Positions 53,138 to 63,269 are shown, counted from the stretch's first letter. The stretch: DNA of 64,000 nucleotides from Lentisphaeria bacterium (GCA_022009855.1 CP091727.1:1922001-1986000); one strand, 5' to 3'. Numbers and translations are program-made. Notes: generated from the letters alone by a model not told the origin.

Positions 53138-56100
53138 ATGAAAAAAATGATCGGACCGTCTGGATTGTTGATGTTGTTTCTGTTCAGCATGTGCTGTTTC
53201 AGCAAAGAGAATGACATTGCTTTTGTCGGAGACAGCATTACAGCCGGAGGCGGATACACTCTGAACCTGCAGATATTGGAGGTATTGACAAATTCAGATT
53301 CCCGACGGATTTTTTATAATTGCGGTGTAAACGGAGGTGTTGTTGCGGATGCGTTGAGGCGAGTGCGAAGTGACATTCTGCGACATAATCCTGGCAGTAT
53401 TGCTGTCATGTACGGAATGAATGATATAGGGGAAAAAGACTATCTCCGGAACGCCCCCGCCTCGGCCGCTGCCCGTAAAGCGGAGAGTCTGAAGCGTTAC
53501 CGGAAATCTCTGACTGAATTGGTTGAAACTCTGAAAGCGGAACGTCGTAACATCATTCTCATGACTCCGACACCGTTCAACGAATATTCCCGTTCGGGCG
53601 GGAGTTATAGCGGGCTCAATGAGTGTGGCCTTGCCGCTGCCGCGCAGATTGTCCGTTCGCTGGCTGCCGAGAAAAATTGCGGATTGATCGAATTGTATTC
53701 GCCGATGAGCAAATGGGTGAAAACACATCCAGAATCGCCGATTTACGCCGGAGATAACATACACCCGGCAGGTGTCGGCAATTTGTTTATTGCTTTGCAT
53801 ATCCGGCGTTTTCTGACAGGGGATCAGCCGGTTCGGGAAACAACCGTTCCGGCGACCATGGACCCAAACGGCACATTTACCTTTCAGCATGTTCCACAAC
53901 ATCTCCCCTACTTGCATAACAACGATTATCAGCAACTCCTCCGTCTGTATCCTGCTGCGAAGTCCTTATTCCAATCAGATATTTTGCGGATAACCGGACT
54001 GCCGGATGACAGGTGGATTTTATATTCCGAATGGGAAAGGCTGGGTACCTTTTCCACGGCGGAGCTGGAGCGGGGAATCGATCTGGATGCGCTTGAAACA
54101 CCGATGCAGCTGGTTTCCGGAAAGGTATTTGAAGCGGCGGAGAAGGTGCGGAACATTGATCGACGTTTGCGTTCAATCCACTACGGGTACGAGGTGCTTT
54201 CCCGCTTGAAACGAAACTATGCCACTCTGGAGGATGCGATCTCTCAGTTGGAGCAGTTCGCCGATCAAAACAACTCCAGTTATCATAAAAAATGTGTACG
54301 GGACTTTAAAAGGAATGCCCCGCTGCAGGAAAAGTTGGAACAAGATTTAACTGCGGGGCTGGAGGAAATGCGCAGAGCCGCTCAACCGCAGCCGTATAAA
54401 CTTATTCTTCGCCGGGAAGGAGGCCCAACCGCGTCAACAGGGCGTAACTCCGGAGATCAGGGACCTTACTGCTTTGAAGCCGAAGAGATTCTTGATCAGG
54501 AGGATCCTAACAGAAAATTCTGGAAAGAAGCAAAACATCCGGGAACCGCCTGGGGAACATTGGGGACGCTCCTCTGCGGTCCTGTTGTGACCAGCGATGG
54601 AGAACCTCATGAGGAGGCGTCGAAAACAGTTCGTTTGAAATTCGAACTCCCTTGCGGAACATATCGCGTTTCCGCACGAGGTGGACGTTCCGTCGGGCTT
54701 TCATTTGATGGAGGAATTAATTTTCTCCGGGTGAAATTTCCCGATAGCCATGGAGAAGTGCAGTTGCTTGATCGATGGAAGTTCACCGGTGGCGTTTGCA
54801 CGATTTTTCTCTCCGGCTGTTATGCGGAAAAGGAGGCGCCCCGCCGTGGCAGAATCTATTTGGATTATCTGAAATTTGAACGGCTGGATTCTCCTGCTGG
54901 AGAAAAAAGGTCCGGCTGAGAGCAGAAACCAATAAGCCGTATCTCAATTTGTTTTCCGTCCGGGAAAAACCGGAAATCATATTCACTCTGGAAAACTTGA
55001 CCGCCAGACATACTGGGAAGATGCTTCTGGTGCGAGTTGTAGACGAGAGAGGCTCCTCGATTCTTTCCACAAGTTTCAAGGTGCAGGGCGACGCGGCGGG
55101 ACGATGGCGGACCAGGTGGTATCCGCCGGCGAAAAAAAAGGGATTTTACCGTGTGTTTGCCGACTTTGACAATGTGACCCTTTCCGGAGTCGGCACGAAG
55201 CCTTCCGGTTTTATTACCTACGGGATTACATTTGATCCGGCCGGGAGGCGACTCTATCCGAGTTCTCGGACATTCTTTGGAATGCAGGGGCGTTTTTTCG
55301 GAAAGACAGTGGAAGCGCTTCCCCTGCTGGGAATTCGCTGGGTCATTCTGCAATCACAGTGGAAAAATCTGGAGCCAACCCACCCCGGCCAACTGGGAGA
55401 GACCATCAAAGCATGTCGGGCGGAAGGGAAAAACTATTGGCTTGCCCATCCACTGCCGCATGTGACGTTCAAAAGTGGTGGAACAGAAAAAGATTGGGTG
55501 ACCTATTTTTACTGCACCGGTATCGGCGCGAACAATTGTCACCCGGAAAAGTGGGATCCTCCCGCCTGCATCGGGTATTCCCCCAGCTGGGGAACTATTG
55601 GCCCGTGGGGGAGTACTGACTGAAACCGGAAAGCGGGGGTTCGGTTTATATATGGATGCTCTTGCGGAAGCGGTTACGGCGGATTACCCCCGGGGACGCT
55701 CCCCGCATTTATGAGATTCTCTGGGAACCCACTGCGTATTTCTCCGGAAAGCCGGAAGATTTGGTTGAATATTTGAAAATAGCCAGCGCAAGCTTGAAGA
55801 AATTTGCGCCAAACGCCAGACTTGCTGCTCCGACCTTAGATCGCTTATCCTATGAGTCGACGGTTTTCGGTTCTCCTGCGGCGGGGCAGGATAATTTTTC
55901 TGGAATACACCAGAAAACTTTTCAAAGCAGGGATGGGCAGGTACCTGGATATTTATTCAATTCATCCCTACACCAAAAGCAATCGTTCTCCGGAGGAAAA
56001 TCGCATGGCGGAAGCCGTCCGTGAGCTGAAAAAAACTGCTCAGGGCTGAAACCGGGCGTGAGATTCCCATCATCGGTACGGAGCACGGTTATTCCAGCTC

Positions 56101-57864
56101 TTCCTGTGAAAGTGAATTGCGCAATGCGAGATTTCTGATTCGTGGCAACCTTATTCTGCTGGGGGAGGGGGTGAAATTCAATATGGCATTTTATCCTTGT
56201 TTCCCTTCCAGCAACGGCAGTGATTACGGCTTTTTTACTGTACTGAACCGAAAAAACGGACGATGATTTCTCCGCGGCCGCAAGTACCCGCCTATGCCGC
56301 CATGACCTACTTTCTGGAGGGGTTTCGGGGCACGGAAGCTCTGGATTTGCCCGGATCCGCCCGGGGATACGCGTATGAGAATGGAGAGAAGGTTGTTCTG
56401 GCCTTGTGGGATTATCGCCAAAAAAACCGTTCGCTCACTCTGCCTGTAGGGAAAAAAACACCCCGGGCCTTTGACTGGATGGGGAATGAAATGCCGATTT
56501 TCCCCAAAGATGGTTTTGTCACCGTTCAGCTGGGGCCGGAAGTCATCTATCTGTTGGACGTGGATCCCGAGTGCTTCGGTCATCGGGCCCAGCGGCCGAA
56601 GATCACTTTCGATACACCGCGGATTGCTCTGCTGCCCGGAGGCAAGGCGATGTTGGACGTTACGTTGAAAGCGGCCGACTCCAAGCCGGTCAGCGCTGCG
56701 ATGATCGTGGAATCTGAGGTACTTTCGTCCAGGCCTTCCCGCGTGCAGGTGACTCTTCAACCGGGAGAACGAAAAAGAATGAAAATTAATATTACAGCTC
56801 TGCCCAGCGCTCCCCATGGAGAGCACGCTCTGGTACTGCGACTTAAGGAAACGGAAAGCGAGGAGGATCTGGCTCGGGCTGAGTTTCCGGTGGAAGTTTT
56901 GCCTCTGGTGAATGTGCTGCGTGTCGAGCCGCTGTTTCTGTCGGATGGGACGCCGATTGCACGAATGATTCTGCGCAACAGAGGGGCAAAGTCGCTGACG
57001 ACAGAGCTGGTGTTTCAGATTGAAGAAAAGAGATATCGGTGGCAGAGTAAACTTGCTCCGGGCAGAGAGGTTGACATGGAGATTCCATTGACTGGCTTTG
57101 CCGCTGATCCGAAAAAGAAATATAAGTACTGCGCACAGATAGTTTCAAATGGTACACCGGTGGGAGGGAAACGTGCCGCAATCAATTTCACTCCTGTATA
57201 TTATTTCTCGGAAGGCGCGCTGAAGAACAGGGCTTGTCGCAACTGGGAACAGGTTCCTTCAATTCGGTTGGGACGGGAGGACTGCCGACGCAACGGGATG
57301 CTATATTCCGGTGATCGTGCCGACATTCGTTTCGGCTGGAATCGGGAGGCGTTTTTCCTGCTGGCGAAAGTGAAAGACAACGTTATTTTGCAAACACAGA
57401 AGAATGCTGGAAATTTATGGAGAGACGACTGTCTTCAGTGGGGATTCTGCCTGGAGCCATGGAAAGAGCGGGTTGATTCCGGGAATACATTGATTGATCG
57501 CGCTTCTGCACCCAAAACGATGGAATTTGTGCTTTCGCGGCTTTCCGGTTGTCCGGCAGTCTGTCTGTCTCAGGCGCTGCCCGGAGTGCGGAACAGTACG
57601 GGAAAGCTGCTTGCAGAGGATGAATTTCAATATTCAATCACGGAGAAAGAGGGACAACTAATTTATGAAGCGGCGATTCCCTGGCGGATGCTGGGACTGT
57701 CGTGCGCTCCCGAACATCTGGGCAGCACAATAGCAGTGAATGACCGTGATCGGCTTTCGACGGGTTTGTCAGCTATGTCCCTCTTTGACGGAGCTGGTGA
57801 TGACAAGAATCCGGAGCTTATGGGAATTTTTCACATTGATAAAGGAGAAGAAGATAAAAATTAG
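53138..57864 (+). CDS. SGNH esterase fused to a GH39-like glycoside hydrolase with CBM9-like module (six frame breaks)
   Basis: Signal peptide MKKMIGPSGLLMLFLFSMCCFS. An SGNH/GDSL esterase follows: FVGDSITAGGGY (Ser33), GVNGG, YGMNDIG and the Asp/His pair in DNIHPAG. A helical linker and a carbohydrate-binding-like domain run to about residue 590. The first frame stops at 54919 in AAAAAAGG. With one more A it continues KKVRLRAETNKPYLNLFSVR into a glycosidase that has no start, ribosome-binding site or signal of its own, so I read one 1574-aa protein. TIM barrel: YEILWEP and IIGTEHGYSS; then Ig-like domains and a CBM9-like end. Other breaks: extra base near 55590, 55695, 55890 and 56037, lost A near 56252. 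Two separate genes remain possible. Confidence 0.65.
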
Positions 57865-57905
57865 ATGAGTGTGGAAGACAAGGTGTTAAAAGGAGGATAA
57901 CTCTC

Positions 57906-58592
57906 ATGCGTACGATGCCCTGCAGATTGATTTTTACGCTTGTGGAATTGCTCATTGTAATAGCGATCATCGCTGTTCTGGTCGCAATGTTGTTGCCGGC
58001 TCTCGCCGGTGCACGGGAAAATGCAAAGAAGACTTCATGTATCAACAATTTGAAACAGCTGGGAATCGCGACGAGCCAATACTGTAGCGACTACGATGAT
58101 TTCGTGTTCGCTTTTCAGGGGGGATTGCTGGCCACGGACGGCAAACGACGCAGCTGGGCCTATTGTGACAATAAATATATGAGTTTCCTGATGAAATATG
58201 TTGGAGAAAACAAGTCTGTTGTCAAATGCCCAAGCTGGCTCAAACCATGGGATGTTGATTCCAAAAACGGTTATTGTGTCAATCAGGGCCCCAGCTGGTC
58301 GATGAACGATAACGGAGATATTACGAAGAAGGCGTGCAAATTGACTCGGATTGCCCACACATCGGAGGTGGTTTTGTTGCTGGATTCCACCTGCCCTGCA
58401 TACAGTACAAATCTCATTGATGATAATCTTCTGAATCCCGCGGTTCCTGCTAAATGCCGGGTTAATTATGTTCATTCCAGACGTGCTAATTTGCTGATGT
58501 GTGCCGGTAACGTGAGAAACACCATTCGGATTCGTCCGGGGGCCGAGACATCAAATACCGATCCTCGAAAACTTGTTGCAATTTACGAGTGA
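57906..58592 (+). CDS. Prepilin-like protein 4 with degenerate H-X9-AG motif
   Basis: 228 aa, intact. AAAGGAGG about 10 nt before the ATG. The prepilin helix FTLVELLIVIAIIAVLVAML has Glu5 and Ile in place of Gly before Phe. The usual C-terminal His-x9-Asp-Gly is HSRRANLLMCAGNV, with Asp replaced by Ala and the following His by Asn. The Asp-to-Ala codon change (GCC) needs two substitutions, so it is not a single sequencing error. 41 nt after the large SGNH/GH gene, with a terminator downstream. Confidence 0.85.
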   Translation: MRTMPCRLIFTLVELLIVIAIIAVLVAMLLPALAGARENAKKTSCINNLKQLGIATSQYCSDYDDFVFAFQGGLLATDGKRRSWAYCDNKYMSFLMKYVGENKSVVKCPSWLKPWDVDSKNGYCVNQGPSWSMNDNGDITKKACKLTRIAHTSEVVLLLDSTCPAYSTNLIDDNLLNPAVPAKCRVNYVHSRRANLLMCAGNVRNTIRIRPGAETSNTDPRKLVAIYE

Positions 58593-58704
58593 GAATATTG
58601 TTGCGGATTGGCATTGGATCGCATCCGACATTTGGCACCATTTGTCCAGGCGCTTACAGATGGCGAATGTGACCTGGCGCAACCGAATGTGAGCTCCGGA
58701 GGGG

Positions 58705-58738
58705 GGGAGCGGCAGACAGACGGAGCCGCCCGTTTTTT
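58705..58738 (+). terminator. Terminator after cassette 4 prepilin gene
   Basis: GCGGC (58709-58713) pairs with GCCGC (58725-58729), flanked by extra G/C pairs, followed by TTTTTT at 58733-58738. The rest of the 398-nt spacer 58593-58990 shows nothing convincing. Confidence 0.6.
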
Positions 58739-58990
58739 GAGGAGACCCTCCTTCAAGTGGCGAGGAAAGTTGCTGTAGGATTATCTTCTGATTGCGGATT
58801 GATCGGCAGGATCCATCAGAAATCAGGCCTATTTTGCTGTGTCTTCTTTCAAAATGTGCGCAAATTTGCTGAGTTATCGATAACCATATTGCTCTTTCCG
58901 CCAATGTCAAGAGGGAAAAGGGATGTTCCGGTCTGGGAGCTTGCTGGTTCCGGAATTGGATGCAACGCCAGCGGAAGGAGACAGAAGAAC

Positions 58991-59845
58991 TCAGTAACTT
59001 TTGCATTGGGTCTGGTATTCGAGGGGGGCACTTGAAATGTTTTTTGAAGGTTGCGGCAAAACTGGACGTGCTTTCGTATCCGGCAAATTCCGCGATAAGA
59101 AAGATTGGACGGTCGGTTCCCGCGAGAAGCCGTGCTGCGCTCCGCAGACGAAAATGGAGAATGAGATCGGATGGTGTCGTGTCATGGAGCTTCCGGATCC
59201 TGCGCAGAAGAGTGGAGACGGACATGTTCAGTTTTGAGGCGATTTTTTTTCTGCGACCAGTCTTCTGCGGGAGCGGCTCCGATTTCTCTCCGGAGAGCTT
59301 CCATGTGTTCCTGCCCTTCGGATTCGACCGTTCGATGGAACAGGCGGCGGATTTCCCGGTGAAGGCAGCCGAGGATCAGGTCCGCATAGGATCCCGCCAT
59401 ACGGCTGTTGCCGGTTGGCGAAAGGGCTGCTGGACGGATCATCTGAAACCTCATCATGGAGTTCTCCGGAATGGGCGCATCCAAGTAAACAAGTGGGGCC
59501 TGATTGTCAGACTGCATCATCGCGTGGAGCGGATAGATTTCCGTGAGAAATCCTTCCATCGCATGCAAAAGCTGCTTCAGAAACGTAGCTTCGCCCGTAA
59601 GCGATAAAACTCCACGGCGTTTTGGGAAGCAGGTGAAAACAGAGAAATTTCCAGTTTCCGCTTCTCTCCAACGGATAGTAGCAGTGCTCCACCTTCGCCA
59701 GGGAAAACATCATGGATCCCGGGGAGATTCGATACCAACGCCCTTTGTCAGTCAATTCCGCGTCCCCTGCCAGTGTGAACAGGACCAGATGGTCCGCCAG
59801 ACGAGAGATAAGAAAATCCCTGGTCACATCGCTGATGCTGCTCAT
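58991..59845 (-). CDS. AraC-family regulator (three frame breaks)
   Basis: About 283 aa after repair. The N-terminal cupin begins MSSISDVTRDFLISRLADHL, with GRWYRISPGSMMFSLAKVEH. Extra bases break the frame near 59612 (A; repair KRRGVLSLTGEATFLKQLLH), near 59247 (A in an eight-A run; repair QKKIASKLNMSVSTLLRRIR) and near 59029 (C; repair HFKCPLEYQTQCKSY). The double HTH is LNMSVSTLLRRIRKLHDTTP and IFLIAEFAGYESTSSFAATF, and PLEYQTQ is the usual AraC end. Convergent with the cassette 4 enzyme/prepilin genes; second AraC gene of that cassette. The ribosome-binding site at 59845 is weak, so the start is uncertain. Confidence 0.75.
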
Positions 59846-60640
59846 CAGGATGCCTTCTGTCCGAAGGCGCAGTGTAGCGGCGTCCTAAAGATAGAGCGGC
59901 AGAAAGATTTGCCGGGAATCTTTCGGGATGACTTTTGCCGGAACGGTTCCGTTACCGTAAATGGCAGAACGTTTTCTCTTCCTCTGGCAAAAACAATGGG
60001 GAAGGGGGCCTTTTTCGCTCCGCTGGAGATTCTTCTTCCGCCGGTAATCCTTCAGGAAAAAAGACCATTGTCGTATCCATTCCCGACAAGGAGGGACTCA
60101 TTGCCAGCACCGCACTTTATAACTGGTATCTGCGGCTCAACGGAACATCACTTCTCTGCGGGCTGCTTGACTGCTTCTGGAAAATCGCGTGCGTTTTCTC
60201 CGAACCGTTGTCTTTCAGAAAAGTGTTTATGACCGGCATCAGGTGGATAACAAGCATGCCTCGCAGCAGAAAAATCACACCTCGCGACAAAGTGGCAATG
60301 TCGGCGGGCGACAATTCCGTGCGGGGGGCAGGATTGCCGCAGCTTTCCAGCGGGAGGCATGCGGAGGATGGCGGACGATTCCCTGTCCGTTTTGTCTCTC
60401 AATCCGAAAGAAGATGAACAATTGACTGAAACGGCATTTGCGGAGAGAACGTTTTTCTTCCCGAGGCCCTTCTGGAAAATTTACGCAGACTTTTTATTCG
60501 ATTTGCACCATTTTGCAGCTTTCGGCAGCAAAAAGCAAAAATGCCTCAGAACCGGGATTCTGAGGCGAAAAAAGGCAAAAAAATGGTACACCGGGCAACA
60601 CTTGTTCGAACTATTTTATTTTAATGTCAGGGTTGCCTAA
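59846..60640. other. Decayed or non-coding stretch between cassette 4 and the element-like region
   Basis: No intact gene. Plus-strand fragments in different frames look protein-like, e.g. RNGSVTVNGRTFSLPLAKT, GKKTIVVSIPDKEGLIASTA and YNWYLRLNG, and may be scraps of a lost carbohydrate-active gene. No start, motif or family could be fixed. A hairpin at 60543-60566 follows. Confidence 0.35.
60534..60566 (-). terminator. Perfect 9-bp hairpin with T-run on the minus strand
   Basis: GCCTCAGAA (60543-60551) and TTCTGAGGC (60558-60566) with a 6-nt loop; on the minus strand ATTTTTGC follows. Terminator-like, but no minus-strand gene ends here. It lies at the boundary between the cassettes and the element-like region. 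Confidence 0.5.
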
Positions 60641-60686
60641 CTCGCTGCATGGTTCCATTTTATTTTACAACATGGAGGCATGCAAA

Positions 60687-61321
60687 ATGGAAAAAACTCA
60701 AACTCGATCCGCGAAATGTGAGGAAACATGGGAAGCGCAATCAGCAGGTGATTGCTGAATCACTCCGGGAGCTCGGCGCCGGACGCTCGATTCTCATTGA
60801 CAGCAGTAACACCGCCGTTGCCGGTAACGGCGTCCTCGAACAGGCGGAAAAACTCGGGATCCCCATCCGTGTGGTTGAATCCGACGGCTCCGAACTGATC
60901 GCCGTCAAGCGCGTTGACCTGTCCCCCGACGATCCGAAACGCAAAGCCCTCGCCATCGCCGACAATCGCGCCTCCGATCTCTCGCTCTTCGATGAGGACG
61001 CTATGTCACAACTGCTTGCCGAATGCGGCCATTTTAAAATGAAATCTGGATTCAATTCCGCCGAACTCGAAAAAATGAATCTCCTCAATGCCGATGATTC
61101 CACCGAAAAAACCGGTCGATCCCAACGCTCCAGAGGTTCCGTTCGCCGAAGAGTTGCTCGAAAAACACAATTATGTTGTTCTGTTTTTCGATAACGATGT
61201 GGATTGGCTCCAGGCTCTCACTCTCTTCGACCTCCACACCGTCAAGGATTCATCCGCGCGCCCCGGCTATGAGCGCCGCGGTGTCGGCAGAGTAATCCGG
61301 AGCTTTCCGCCATCTCCCTGA
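60687..61321 (+). CDS. ParB/Srx-domain protein of phage or element type (two frame breaks)
   Basis: About 210 aa after repair. GGAGG about 9 nt before ATG 60687. Removing one A near 60692 gives MEKLKLDPRNVRKHGKRNQQ; then VIAESLRELGAGRSILIDSS, TAVAGNGVLEQAEKLG and ALAIADNRASDLSLFDED form the ParB N-terminal nuclease-like domain found in phage proteins, often beside DNA methylases. A second extra A near 61111 breaks the frame; repair joins DDSTEKPVDPNAPEVPFAEE and VVLFFDNDVDWLQALTLFDL. No HTH or partition partner is present, so chromosome segregation is unlikely. The last residues are uncertain. Confidence 0.75.
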
Positions 61322-61405
61322 ACCGCTGGTCTGCTTTGTTTTTCTGCTCCTCTGAAGATTCAAATCTTCTGCGACAATTTCCACTAGGCGACTGTATTTA
61401 TTCAT
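61250..61405 (-). CDS. Small hypothetical protein
   Basis: 51 aa. ATG 61405 has a strong ribosome-binding site (AAGGAG, 8 nt upstream). The sequence begins MNKYSRLVEIVAEDLNLQRS and ends AALIAGARG. It overlaps the 3' end of the ParB-domain gene on the other strand by about 70 nt, which is unusual; one of the two ends may be wrong. No family recognised. Confidence 0.35.
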   Translation of the reverse strand: MNKYSRLVEIVAEDLNLQRSRKTKQTSGSGRWRKAPDYSADTAALIAGARG

Positions 61406-61518
61406 TATGTAACTCCTTGTTGTTTTGTTGTTTATGCGCATAAAGTACCCGGTTTTCATAGCTTTTCAAGCGTGAAATTTGTATTTGTAATGAGATTTTT
61501 TATGCTACTTTAAATAGC

Positions 61519-62008
61519 ATGAGAACGTTAATAGTAATATTATTTTTTGTAGTAGTAGTCGCGCAGGCGCACGCGGAAACTCTGCTGGGCAGGGCGATTT
61601 GGATCCACGACGGCGACACGGTCACCATCAACGCGAAAAACGGCACCTGGTTCAAGGTCCGCCTCTGGGGATCGACGCGCCGGAACTCGACCAGCCCGGC
61701 GGAAAGAGGCGATGCTAGAACTGATCCAGCTGATCGGGCGCAAAACGGTCACCGTTTCCGTGAAAGACCGCGACCGCTACGGCCGGATTGTCGGTGTGAT
61801 CACCTATCGGAACCGGGATATCAATCGGGAAATGATCCAGAGCGGCCACGCCTGGTATTACGAGCAATACGCGCCGAATCAAAAAGTCTATGCTGATGCC
61901 GAACAGACGGCAAAAGAGAAAAAAGAAGGCCTGTGGAAATCGGAAAATCCGCCGATCCCGCCTTGGGAATGGCGGAAAATGAAGCGAAAAAACGGGCGCC
62001 CCGCGTGA
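61519..62008 (+). CDS. Secreted thermonuclease-like protein (two frame breaks)
   Basis: About 163 aa after repair. Signal peptide MRTLIVILFFVVVVAQAHA. The SNase fold is clear: IWIHDGDTVTIN with the calcium-binding Asp, VRLWGIDAPELDQP restored by adding one G near 61671, KEAMLELIQLIGRKTVTVSV restored by adding one G near 61707, DRYGRIVGVI with the catalytic Arg, and GHAWYYEQYAPNQKVYADAE. Phages, plasmids and many bacteria encode such exported nucleases. Next to the ParB-domain gene and before a convergent group of element-type genes. Confidence 0.85.
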
Positions 62009-62105
62009 GCGCCCGGAGGATAACTCTGTTACTCTGCCCAGGTCCAGCCCCGCCAGCTGAAACTCTTCTTTCTCATCTTTTCGCGCCTCCACGGCGCGAG
62101 CGCGC

Positions 62106-62816
62106 TTAACTTGCTTGCAACCGCCGGAGTTCCCCGGCGCTCGGTGAGGAATTCCGGGGGAAGAGTTCGCGATGTTCGCGAATGAAAAAGTTCAGGTTTT
62201 TGAATCTGTAAACTGTCCCATCCGGCGCGCGAAGGCTCCACTTGCGAGCGTGAACGTTTTCCGGCGTAGAGGAGGTCCGCGGGTTCGTCCGGTATCCCTC
62301 TCGCATCGCAGTCAAATCCTGTGCGCTCGCGTTGCGTGACAAGAGGATTTTGTAGCATGACTCGCAACAGGTTTTCGCCTGCTGCGACGCAGGCTTGAAG
62401 AACGTTTTTCCGCAGACGACGCAGGTTTCAGAGTTGCGCCCCCGCGCCCGGTTCGTGCAGCTTTTTGAACAGTATGTGCGCTCTTTGAAGCGTTTGCAAG
62501 TGAATTCCCGTCCGCAGACCGGGCAGACCTTGTTCATCAGATTTCTGTACCGGTCAAGCAGAGTTTTTCTTGACCTTGCGCGCAATCTGCTCTTGCTTGC
62601 ACTTCGCAGAGCAGGTCTTGCGCACGGAATAGCCTGTGACAGTGAATTCACGTCCGCAGTTTTCGCAGGTGCGGACGTGTTTCTGCGCCGGACGAACCGG
62701 CAACACCGCATTGCGCCGCATCAGCTCCCGCCAGCATTCGCGGGAGCATGTTGTGGCCCGGCTCTTTTCGCGGGCGTAAACTCACGACCGCAAATGACGC
62801 AAACCCTACTCTTCAT
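62106..62816 (-). CDS. Protein with four tandem zinc ribbons (two compensating frame errors)
   Basis: 236 aa. The ATG at 62816 lies within the last codons of the upstream gene (GAATGAAGAGTAG), with GGAG just before, so translation is coupled. Four Cys4-type modules follow one another: VCVICGREF...CSRECW, TCENCGREF...CSAKCK, VCPVCGREF...CSKSCT and TCVVCGKTF...CCESCY, then a C-terminal ~70 residues with WSLRAPDGTVYRFKNLNFFI. The first two modules are hidden by one missing T near 62750 and one extra A near 62566; repair gives HCSRECWRELMRRN and RKVKKTLLDRYRN. Nucleic-acid binding is likely. Comparable proteins occur in prophages. Confidence 0.75.
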
Positions 62817-63225
62817 TCAAAAGCTCCATGATCTGGCGAAGCTTCCGCGCGGCCGCGCCGGAGCGAAGGCCTCGAACCGCCGCGCGCGCCTCCATCGCCA
62901 GCACAAAGGCGTTTTCCCGGAGCTCTGCGGGGACATCCGATCGGTTTCTGTATTTGTACCAGGTCACCTCGGCGATTCCCAGCCCTTCGGCCCACGCGGC
63001 GGTCGTGAGGCCGGAAAATTTGAAAAGGTCAAGCACCGTGATTTCCGGAAGAGCCTTCACCGCCTCGAAAGCCCCTTTGCCGTCGCGCACATAATCCGTG
63101 CAGGCGGCGTTGAGAAGAAAATCAACCGGTCCGTAGAGTTTCACGCCTCCCGGGAGAATCGCGCTCAGATCCCCCGGATGCGGCTCGAGGGGGCGGTCGT
63201 TGTAGTCGTCAGTAAAATCGTTCAT
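62806..63225 (-). CDS. HTH protein, possibly small-terminase-like
   Basis: 139 aa. The start is ATG 63225 (MNDFTDDYNDRPLEPHPGDL), with GAGGTG a few nt upstream; the frame is open to 63285 but a terminator lies in that part. The central part has a helix-turn-helix pattern (FSGLTTAAWAEGLGIAEVTW, then YKYRNRSDVPAEL), and the C-terminus is helical and Ala/Arg-rich. Position before the zinc-ribbon gene and size suggest a phage DNA-recognition protein; a terminase small subunit is one option. Function not established. Confidence 0.6.
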   Translation of the reverse strand: MNDFTDDYNDRPLEPHPGDLSAILPGGVKLYGPVDFLLNAACTDYVRDGKGAFEAVKALPEITVLDLFKFSGLTTAAWAEGLGIAEVTWYKYRNRSDVPAELRENAFVLAMEARAAVRGLRSGAAARKLRQIMELLNEE

Positions 63226-63236
63226 TTTCACCTCAA

Positions 63237-63262
63237 GAAAAAGCCCCGGAGCAATCCGGGGC
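63237..63262 (-). terminator. Terminator between two element-type genes
   Basis: GCCCCGGA (63243-63250) pairs with TCCGGGGC (63255-63262), 4-nt loop, five T on the minus strand. It lies 7 nt after the stop at 63270 and ahead of the HTH gene start at 63225. Confidence 0.8.
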
Positions 63263-63269
63263 AATACAA

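Noticed and set aside
60590..60625. tRNA or attachment site suggested by TTGTTCGAAC
   Set aside because: No acceptor stem, D-arm or anticodon arm can be folded around it and no second copy was found in the window.
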